Under the pieces are notes generated by a model that searched no databases, was not told where the DNA came from, and saw nothing but the letters and a program-made list of their open reading frames with translations. A stretch of 11,361 nucleotides of DNA from Christensenellaceae bacterium (GTDB taxonomy: Bacteria; Bacillota; Clostridia; Christensenellales; SZUA-584), in the NCBI GenBank assembly GCA_012719815.1, contig JAAXZP010000107.1:1-11361 (forward strand), in the 5' to 3' direction. The position numbers and the translations under genes were made by a program. Below, in pieces: positions 5,799 to 11,361 of this stretch. Position 1 is the stretch's first letter. Each line of letters opens with the position of its first letter.

Positions 5799-6680
5799 TT
5801 ACGATCCCAGCGCGGAATAGTCCACCAGATTCCATTTCTCGGCCAGCGCGGCAAGCGTTCCGTCCCGCCTCATCTCGTCGATACAGTCGCTGACCGCCTG
5901 GGAAAACGCGCCCAGGTCGCTGCGCACCTGCACGCAGTACCGGCTGGGCAGGAACCGTTCAGGCAAAAGCAGCATGCCTTTCAGGCCGAACCGCTTGAGG
6001 TTGAGCTCGCTCGCCGCTATCCCCGATACGGCGCCAATTTTCAGCGCGTCCACCGCCTCGGGATACGATGCGTACTTTTTCACCGTCACGTCCAGGCCCA
6101 GTTTTCCCAGATATTCCTCCAGTATGTTTACATCCTTGTCCTTTTCGCTGCTGGCGGCAAGCAACGAGTTCTGCACCACCGCTATCACCTTGCCGTTAAG
6201 TTGCGCGATATCGGTAACCTGCCCGCCCTGCACCAGTATCGCGCTGGCGTCGGCAAAAAACGGCTCGGTATAGCTGATGCCGCTCTTGCCCATATCCACC
6301 GACGCGCCCAGCGACATGTCCAGCGCGCCCCGCCGCAGCTCCGAATCCTTGGTCTCTGAGTTTACGCGCACGAAATTCACAATAATGCCGTCGGGAAATA
6401 GGCGGGCCACAATTTCCTCGGCCACGTCCTTCTCCAGCCCTTCAAACGCGCCGGTTTCCTCGTTGTAGGTGCAGAGCGCGCCGAGGTCTCCTCTCAGGCC
6501 GATGCTGATCATGCCGCGCGCAGCCACCGCGGCCACGGCGCTTTGTTTCTCAGAACGGCGCGCGTTGGCCTGCGTCACCAGAGCCAGCACAACCGCCGCG
6601 GCAATCACGGCAGCAATGATGATGATTATCCTGATGTGTTTTCTTTTCAGAACCAGCAGGCGGCGTCTTCTGTATTTCAA
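5799..6680 (-). CDS. Membrane-anchored periplasmic-binding-protein-like protein (SBP_bac_3 type)
   Basis: 293 residues. A basic N-terminus (KYRRRRLL..KRKH) precedes one hydrophobic helix at about 17-37. No lipobox cysteine is present; AxA at 38-40 could be a signal-peptidase site, otherwise it is a signal anchor. The remainder matches family-3 solute-binding proteins (polar amino acid type): FEGLEKDVAEEI (79-90), LRRGALDMSLGA (115-126), SYTEPFFADAS (136-146), LNGKVIAVVQNS (161-172) and RDGTLAALAEKWNL (272-285). The arginine that usually binds the amino acid carboxylate (in a TPER-like segment) seems to be missing near 127-134, so the ligand may not be an amino acid. The start is TTG, with GAGG seven bases upstream and an in-frame stop just before, so no earlier start is possible. 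No permease or ATPase gene is in the window. It is followed directly by nadE. Confidence 0.87.
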   Translation of the reverse strand: MKYRRRRLLVLKRKHIRIIIIIAAVIAAAVVLALVTQANARRSEKQSAVAAVAARGMISIGLRGDLGALCTYNEETGAFEGLEKDVAEEIVARLFPDGIIVNFVRVNSETKDSELRRGALDMSLGASVDMGKSGISYTEPFFADASAILVQGGQVTDIAQLNGKVIAVVQNSLLAASSEKDKDVNILEEYLGKLGLDVTVKKYASYPEAVDALKIGAVSGIAASELNLKRFGLKGMLLLPERFLPSRYCVQVRSDLGAFSQAVSDCIDEMRRDGTLAALAEKWNLVDYSALGS

Positions 6681-6716
6681 TTTTAAACCTCATTCACAAA
6701 TATGACCAGTGCAATG

Positions 6717-6737
6717 GGGGGAGGCGCCGCCTCCCCC
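6717..6737 (-). promoter_or_regulatory. Very stable GC hairpin in the leader of the binding-protein gene
   Basis: GGGGGAGGC (6717-6725) and GCCTCCCCC (6729-6737) form a perfect nine-base-pair stem with a three-base loop. No T-run follows on either strand, so it is not a standard terminator. It ends 36 bases before the TTG start of the minus-strand gene and would be in its mRNA leader. Confidence 0.55.
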
Positions 6738-6747
6738 GCATCCGGCA

Positions 6748-6818
6748 TATTCCTTCGTATCATTCCCCAGAAAGTCCCCCTCTACACCGCGCATGTCGTT
6801 TGCCAGGCTGAAGGAATA
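6748..6818 (-). promoter_or_regulatory. Long-range stem in the leader of the binding-protein-nadE unit
   Basis: TATTCCTTC (6748-6756) and GAAGGAATA (6810-6818) are perfect nine-base complements enclosing 53 bases. The arm at 6813-6820 is also an eight-base perfect complement of CGTATTCC at 6925-6932, so two exclusive pairings are possible in a read-through transcript from gyrA. This suggests a structured leader, but I cannot match it to a known riboswitch class. Confidence 0.4.
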
Positions 6819-6865
6819 CGCTTGCTGACCTCTTGCTATGTATCGCCGATATATGCCCACTGTCC

Positions 6866-6895
6866 TGCACAGCATTGTACAACATATGGTATAAT
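6866..6895 (+). promoter_or_regulatory. Candidate plus-strand promoter with extended -10
   Basis: TGGTATAAT (6887-6895) is a perfect extended -10 box; the TGCACA 18 bases upstream (6866-6871) is a weak -35. Transcription would start near 6902 and run into the antisense strand of the gyrA 3' end. No plus-strand gene follows, so it may be fortuitous. Confidence 0.3.
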
Positions 6896-6902
6896 AATGC
6901 AA
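6874..6902 (-). promoter_or_regulatory. Candidate promoter for the binding-protein-nadE unit
   Basis: On the minus strand, TTGCAT (6897-6902) and TACAAT (6874-6879, 5 of 6) are 17 bases apart. The start would be near 6867, giving a leader of about 187 bases that contains both leader hairpins. The -35 is poor (3 of 6), so placement is uncertain. Confidence 0.4.
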
Positions 6903-6922
6903 TACATATACTAGTAATGTAT
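6902..6922. repeat. A+T-rich imperfect palindrome downstream of gyrA
   Basis: ATACAT (6902-6907) and ATGTAT (6917-6922) flank the palindrome TACTAGTA (6909-6916), off-centre by one base. It overlaps or abuts the two opposed candidate promoters, so it could be an operator. No clear intrinsic terminator for gyrA is seen between 6953 and here. Confidence 0.4.
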
Positions 6923-6953
6923 ACCGTATTCCTCGCGCGTCAGGGGGCTATGC

Positions 6954-9425
6954 CTATTCGCCGTCCGGCGCGTCGGCGTCTTCCTCGCCGTTGCCGTTCT
7001 CATCCGGCGGCACCAGCGCCGCGGACACCACGCGCGAATCCTCATCCACGTTCATCAGCTTCACGCCCTGGGTATCGCGGCCGTAAACGGATATCTCGCT
7101 CACCCGCGTGCGGATGATCACGCCCGCGTCGTTGATCAGCATGATATCCTCCGTGCCGTCCACCACGCCCAAAGCGCACATGTCGCCCGTCTTTTCGGTG
7201 ACATTCAGCGTCCTCACGCCGATGCCGCCGCGCTTTTGCACCTTATACTCCGTCAGCGGCGTGCGCTTGCCGTAGCCGTTTTCGGATATCACCAGCACGT
7301 CGGCGCCCTCCCGCGCGATGGCGATGCCCACCACGCGGTCGCCTTCGCGCAGCTCCACCGCTTTCACGCCCATCGCGGTGCGGCCCATGTCGCGCACATC
7401 CTCCTCGGAGAACATGATGGACATGCCCTGCGCGGTGCCCAGTATCAGGTTGTCGTGGCCGGAAGTCTCCAGCACGCCCACCAGCTCGTCCCCTTCGCGG
7501 AGGCCGATGGCGATCAGGCCGTTCTGGCGGATGTTGGCGAACTCGGACACCCGTGTCTTCTTGATGTAGCCGTCCCGCGTCACGATCACCAGCTTTTTCT
7601 CCACATTGAGCCCCGTTGCGGGGAACACCGCGGATACCTTCTCCCCGGCGTCCAGATTCAAAAGGTTCACGATGGCCGTGCCCTTCGCGGTGCGGCCCGT
7701 TTCCGGCAGGTCGTAGCACCGGCACTTATACACCTTGCCCCTGTTGGTGAAGAACAGCAGCGTGCTGTGCGTGGACGTCACAATCACATGCTCCGCAAAA
7801 TCCTCCTCGCGGGCGGACAGGCCGGTGATGCCCTTGCCGCCGCGCTTCTGCGTGCGGTACGCGTCGGAGCGGATGCGCTTGACGTACCCGAAGTGCGTCA
7901 GCGTCACCACCATCTCCTCTTCCTGTATCAGCTCGTCCATGTCGATATCATCGTCGGCGGTATACGTGATCTCGGTGCGGCGCGCATCCGCATATTTCTC
8001 CTTGATCTCCGTCATCTCTTCCTTGATGATATCCAGCACCATCTGCGGCGTCTCCAGTATCTTCTTCAGGTAAGCGATGCGCTCCAATAGCTTTTCATAC
8101 TCCGCGAGGATCTTGTCGCGCTCCAGCCCTGTCAGGCGCTGCAGCCGCATGTCGAGTATCGCCTGCGCCTGCTTTTCGGTCAGGCCGAACCGCGTCATCA
8201 GCCCGTCTCTGGCGGTGGGCACATCGGGCGAGTTCTTGATCAGCTCGACGACTTCGTCAATGTTGTCCAGTGCTATAATCAGGCCTTCCAGTATGTGCGC
8301 CCGCGCTTCCGCGCGCTCCAGGTCAAATTTCGTCCTGCGGACAATTACGTCCTTCTGGTGCTCGATATAGTAATGCAACAGCTCTTTTAAGTTCAGCACG
8401 CGCGGCTCGCCGTCAACCAGCGCCAGCATGATCACGCCGAACGTTTCCTGCATCTGCGTGTGTTTATACAGGCGGTTCAGGATAACGTTGGCGTTCACGT
8501 CCTTTTTGAGCTCGATCACGATGCGCATGCCGCTCTTGTCGCTCTCGTCGCGGATGTCGGAAATGCCGTCGATCGTCTTGTCCTGCACCAGCTCCGCGAT
8601 GCGCGTAATCAGAGCCGCCTTGTTCACCTGGTAAGGTATCTCGGTCACAATGATGCGCTGCCGGCCCGGCTTATACTCCTCAATCTCCGTCCGGGCGCGC
8701 GTCACGATTTTGCCGCGGCCGGTATGGTACGCCGCCGATATGCCCGCCGCGCCGATCACGATGCCGCCCGTCGGGAAATCCGGCCCCTTGATGTACTGCA
8801 TCAGGTCGCTCACCGTCGCGTCCGGGTCGTCTATCAGATGGATAGTCGCGTCGATGGCCTCGGCAAGGTTGTGCGGCGGTATGTTGGTCGCCATACCCAC
8901 CGCGATGCCGCCGGTGCCGTTCACCAGCAGGTTGGGGAACTTGGCGGGCAGCACCTGCGGCTGCATCAGCGTCTCGTCAAAATTGGGGTAAAAATCCACC
9001 GTGTCCTTGTCAATGTCGCGCAGCAGCTCCATCGCAATGGGCGACATCCTGGCCTCGGTGTAACGCATCGCCGCGGGCGCGTCGCCGTCCACGCTGCCGA
9101 AGTTGCCGTGCCCGGTCACCAGCGGATGGCGTATCGAAAAATCCTGTGCCATGCGTACCATCGCCATGTAAACCGCGCTGTCGCCGTGCGGGTGATACTT
9201 GCCCAGCACGTCGCCCACGATGCGCGCGCTTTTACGGAACGGCTTGTCGGGCGTCAGCCCCAGCTCGTTCATCGAATAGAGTATGCGGCGGTGCACCGGC
9301 TTTAAGCCGTCGCGCACGTCGGGCAGCGCCCGGTTGATGATCACGGCCATCGCGTAAGAGATGAACGACGTCTTCATCTCTTTCTCTATAGCTATCGGCA
9401 GAATCGCCTTTCTTTTTTCGTCCAA
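6954..9425 (-). CDS. gyrA: DNA gyrase subunit A
   Basis: 823 residues. With GyrB it forms the A2B2 gyrase that introduces negative supercoils; GyrA cuts and rejoins DNA. Visible parts are the winged-helix/tower breakage domain with catalytic Tyr122 (AAMRYTEARM), the coiled-coil region about 365-480, and a C-terminal beta-pinwheel from about 500. The pinwheel carries the GyrA-box variant QKRGGKG (526-532), which separates it from ParC, and a second QKRGGIG (730-736). The tail is acidic (EEDADAPDGE). Numbering matches E. coli through Tyr122, so the quinolone region reads Ser83 and Met87, where Asp or Glu is normal at 87. The start is TTG with AGGGGG (9434-9439) eight bases upstream, overlapping the gyrB stop; the family needs the residues before Met17, so this start is preferred. 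Twelve bases separate it from gyrB. Confidence 0.97.
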   Translation of the reverse strand: MDEKRKAILPIAIEKEMKTSFISYAMAVIINRALPDVRDGLKPVHRRILYSMNELGLTPDKPFRKSARIVGDVLGKYHPHGDSAVYMAMVRMAQDFSIRHPLVTGHGNFGSVDGDAPAAMRYTEARMSPIAMELLRDIDKDTVDFYPNFDETLMQPQVLPAKFPNLLVNGTGGIAVGMATNIPPHNLAEAIDATIHLIDDPDATVSDLMQYIKGPDFPTGGIVIGAAGISAAYHTGRGKIVTRARTEIEEYKPGRQRIIVTEIPYQVNKAALITRIAELVQDKTIDGISDIRDESDKSGMRIVIELKKDVNANVILNRLYKHTQMQETFGVIMLALVDGEPRVLNLKELLHYYIEHQKDVIVRRTKFDLERAEARAHILEGLIIALDNIDEVVELIKNSPDVPTARDGLMTRFGLTEKQAQAILDMRLQRLTGLERDKILAEYEKLLERIAYLKKILETPQMVLDIIKEEMTEIKEKYADARRTEITYTADDDIDMDELIQEEEMVVTLTHFGYVKRIRSDAYRTQKRGGKGITGLSAREEDFAEHVIVTSTHSTLLFFTNRGKVYKCRCYDLPETGRTAKGTAIVNLLNLDAGEKVSAVFPATGLNVEKKLVIVTRDGYIKKTRVSEFANIRQNGLIAIGLREGDELVGVLETSGHDNLILGTAQGMSIMFSEEDVRDMGRTAMGVKAVELREGDRVVGIAIAREGADVLVISENGYGKRTPLTEYKVQKRGGIGVRTLNVTEKTGDMCALGVVDGTEDIMLINDAGVIIRTRVSEISVYGRDTQGVKLMNVDEDSRVVSAALVPPDENGNGEEDADAPDGE

Positions 9426-9437
9426 AGTCTTAACCCC

Positions 9438-11348
9438 CTATATGTCCAGATTGGCGACCAGCTTGGCGTTCTGCTCGATAAACTCACGCCGCGGCTCCAC
9501 CGCGTCGCCCATCAGTATCGTGAATATCTCTTCCGCCTCGATCGCGTTTTGCAGGGAAACCTGCAGCAGCGTCCGGTTTTCCGGGTTCATCGTGGTCTCC
9601 CACAGCTGTTCCGGGTTCATCTCGCCCAGGCCTTTAAAGCGCTGTACGGTCGCCCCTTCCCTGCCTATTTCGTTGAGATACGCTTCCAGCGCTTCGTCGC
9701 TGTACAGGTACTTTTCCACCTTGTTCTTGGTCACCTTGTAAAGCGGCGGCTGCGCGATATACACATGCCCCCCTTCAATCAGCTCGCGCATGTAGCGGTA
9801 GAAAAACGTCAAAAGGAGGATGCGGATATGGCTTCCGTCCACGTCAGCGTCCGTCATGCAGATGATGCGGTTGTAGCGAAGTTTCGACACGTCGAAGTCC
9901 TCGCCGATGCCCGCGCCGACCGCCGTCGCCATCGCGCGGATCTCCGCGTTGGCCAGCGCCTTGTCCTGCCGCGTTTTCTCCACGTTCAGTATCTTGCCGC
10001 GCAGCGGCAGCACCGCCTGGAAGCGCCGGTCGCGGCCCTGCTTGGCGCTGCCGCCCGCGCTGTCGCCCTCAACGATGAATATCTCGCAAAGGCTGGCGTC
10101 GCGTTCGCTGCAGTCCGCCAGCTTGCCGGGCAGCGTGGTGCGCTCCAGCACCGACTGGCGCCGGGTCAGCTCGCGCGCCTTTCTCGCCGCCTCGCGGGCG
10201 CGCTGCGCTACCAGGCACTTGCCCACAATCTCCCGCGCGACGGCGGGGTTCTCCTCCAAAAACGCCTTGAGTTCGGTACCCCGCACGCCGTCTACCAGCG
10301 GCCGCACTTCGCTGTTGCCCAGTTTCGTCTTGGTCTGCCCCTCAAACTGCGGCTCCGCGATCTTCACGCTGATGATGGCCGTCAGGCCTTCTCGGATATC
10401 CTCGCCCGACAGGTTCTCGTCCTTCTCCTTGAGCATGTTAAACCGGCGCGCGTAGTCGTTAATGACGCGCGTCAGGCCGGATTTGAAGCCCATCAGGTGC
10501 GTGCCGCCCTCGTGCGTCGGGATGTTGTTCGCGAACGTGAATATGTTCTCGCTGTACGAGTCGCTGTACTGCATCGCGATCTCCACGGTGGTGGTGCCCT
10601 TCTCCGCGTAGAAATAGATGGGCTCCTCGTGCAGCGGCTGCTTGTTCTTGTTGAGATACTTGACGAACGACACAATGCCGCCCTCAAAATGATAGTCGTG
10701 CTTCTGCTTGGTGCGCTCATCCTCGATGATGATGCGCAGCCCCTTGTTCAAAAACGCCAGCTCGCGCATGCGCACCCGCAGGGTATCGTAATTGAACTCC
10801 ACCGTCTCGAATATCTCGTTGTCGGGCCAGAACTGTATCGTGGTGCCCGTTTCATCGGTATCGCCGATGATGGCGATGTCGCACTCCGGCTCGCCGCGGT
10901 GAAACACCATCCGGTGGATATGCCCGTCGCGGCGCACCGTCGCTATCAGCTTTTTGGACAGCGCGTTCACCACTGACACGCCCACGCCGTGCAGGCCGCC
11001 GGATACCTTATAGCCGTTCCCGCCGAACTTGCCGCCCGCGTGCAGCATGGTCAGCGCAACTTCCAGCGACGACTTGCCCACCTTGGGGTGATTGTCCACC
11101 GGGATGCCCCGGCCGTTGTCGGATACCTCGATGCTGCCGTCGGCCTTGATGACGAGCATAATATGGTCGCAAAAGCCCGCCATCGCTTCGCCCACCGAGT
11201 TGTCCACCACTTCGTAGACCAGATGATGCAGGCCGCGCGCATCGGTGGACCCAATATACATGCCCGGCCGCTTTCGTACAGGCTCCAGGCCTTCTAATAC
11301 CTGGATCTGCGACGAATCGTAGCAGTTTTGATTCGTGTTGTTCTCCAT
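9438..11348 (-). CDS. gyrB: DNA gyrase subunit B
   Basis: 636 residues, the usual short Gram-positive length. It is the ATPase subunit of gyrase. The GHKL ATP-binding domain contains general base Glu46, Asn50, DNGRGIPVD (77-85, adenine-contacting Asp77), the lid GGLHGVGVSVVNALS (117-131) and the transducer QTKTK (338-342; Gln338, Lys340). The Toprim domain contains EGDSAGGSAKQGRDR (427-441; catalytic Glu427), PLRGKILNVE (448-457) and the metal-binding TDADVDGSHI (Asp500, Asp502, Asp504). The C-terminus contains QRFKGLGEMNPEQLW. Oddly, the motif VVDNSVGEA has Gly53 where Asp is conserved (E. coli Asp49). The start is ATG with AAGGAG (11355-11360) six bases before it; the promoter lies beyond the right edge. 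It is first in the gyrB-gyrA operon visible here. Confidence 0.97.
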   Translation of the reverse strand: MENNTNQNCYDSSQIQVLEGLEPVRKRPGMYIGSTDARGLHHLVYEVVDNSVGEAMAGFCDHIMLVIKADGSIEVSDNGRGIPVDNHPKVGKSSLEVALTMLHAGGKFGGNGYKVSGGLHGVGVSVVNALSKKLIATVRRDGHIHRMVFHRGEPECDIAIIGDTDETGTTIQFWPDNEIFETVEFNYDTLRVRMRELAFLNKGLRIIIEDERTKQKHDYHFEGGIVSFVKYLNKNKQPLHEEPIYFYAEKGTTTVEIAMQYSDSYSENIFTFANNIPTHEGGTHLMGFKSGLTRVINDYARRFNMLKEKDENLSGEDIREGLTAIISVKIAEPQFEGQTKTKLGNSEVRPLVDGVRGTELKAFLEENPAVAREIVGKCLVAQRAREAARKARELTRRQSVLERTTLPGKLADCSERDASLCEIFIVEGDSAGGSAKQGRDRRFQAVLPLRGKILNVEKTRQDKALANAEIRAMATAVGAGIGEDFDVSKLRYNRIICMTDADVDGSHIRILLLTFFYRYMRELIEGGHVYIAQPPLYKVTKNKVEKYLYSDEALEAYLNEIGREGATVQRFKGLGEMNPEQLWETTMNPENRTLLQVSLQNAIEAEEIFTILMGDAVEPRREFIEQNAKLVANLDI

Positions 11349-11361
11349 TGATATCTCCTTC

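Noticed and set aside
5788..5835. Upstream in-frame ATG extending NadE by 16 residues
   Set aside because: It would overlap the preceding gene and lacks an RBS; the internal ATG has GGAGG at the right distance and begins the family-like sequence.
6717..6737. GC hairpin as a rho-independent terminator
   Set aside because: No T-run follows on either strand, so it is kept only as a structured leader element.
6681..6870. Naming the leader as a specific riboswitch (for example an NAD class or a T-box)
   Set aside because: No T-box sequence or recognisable conserved core of a known class could be seen by eye; only the pairing pattern is supported.
6690..6902. 70-codon minus-strand frame filling the gyrA/binding-protein gap
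   Set aside because: No ribosome-binding site, runs through strong hairpins and has odd composition. A leader peptide cannot be fully excluded, but nothing supports one.
9549..10976. 475-codon open frame on the plus strand
   Set aside because: Antisense to gyrB; compositionally biased and without recognisable domains or RBS.
6954..11348. ParE/ParC (topoisomerase IV) instead of gyrase
   Set aside because: The A subunit has a GyrA-box variant, a full pinwheel and Tyr122 numbering as in GyrA; order and spacing fit gyrB-gyrA.

Overview
The window looks like ordinary chromosomal DNA from a GC-rich, Gram-positive-type bacterium. The best guess is an uncultured or poorly described member of the Clostridia (Bacillota). 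This rests on strong AGGAGG-type ribosome-binding sites, several TTG starts, a gyrB-gyrA operon with Gram-positive-like proteins, an MreB/Mbl-type actin, a two-domain glutamine-dependent NAD synthetase, and a DUF4080-type radical SAM protein. It is inference from protein style, not a database match. I see no rRNA, tRNA, CRISPR array, transposase, phage or defence gene.

Layout, left to right. (1) Bases 1-1330, minus strand: a B12-binding-like/radical SAM protein whose C-terminus runs off the left edge. It is divergent from (2) 1569-2612, plus strand: an mreB/mbl cell-shape gene with a near-consensus sigma-A promoter. (3) 2722-3126 and 3349-3753, plus strand: two tandem, diverged copies of a small four-helix membrane protein of unknown function, each followed by its own intrinsic terminator. 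(4) Convergent to these, on the minus strand, is a two-gene unit: a membrane-anchored solute-binding protein (5799-6680), then nadE (3880-5787) 11 bases downstream. (5) A 273-base gap (6681-6953) carries overlapping promoter-like elements, a palindrome and strong potential RNA hairpins; it reads like a structured leader for the binding protein-nadE unit. (6) 6954-11348, minus strand: gyrB followed by gyrA, both subunits of DNA gyrase, with 12 bases between them.

The genes are mostly housekeeping: DNA supercoiling, NAD synthesis and cell shape. I do not see a self-evident new multi-gene system. The points most worth a second look are specific. MreB has two cysteines in its normally glycine-rich phosphate-binding loop. 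GyrA has methionine at the quinolone-contact position that is usually Asp/Glu, and GyrB has glycine in place of a conserved Asp in the ATPase site. The radical SAM gene may be transcribed without a leader. The leader upstream of the binding protein-nadE pair offers mutually exclusive base pairings. The tetraspan gene has been duplicated together with its terminator.
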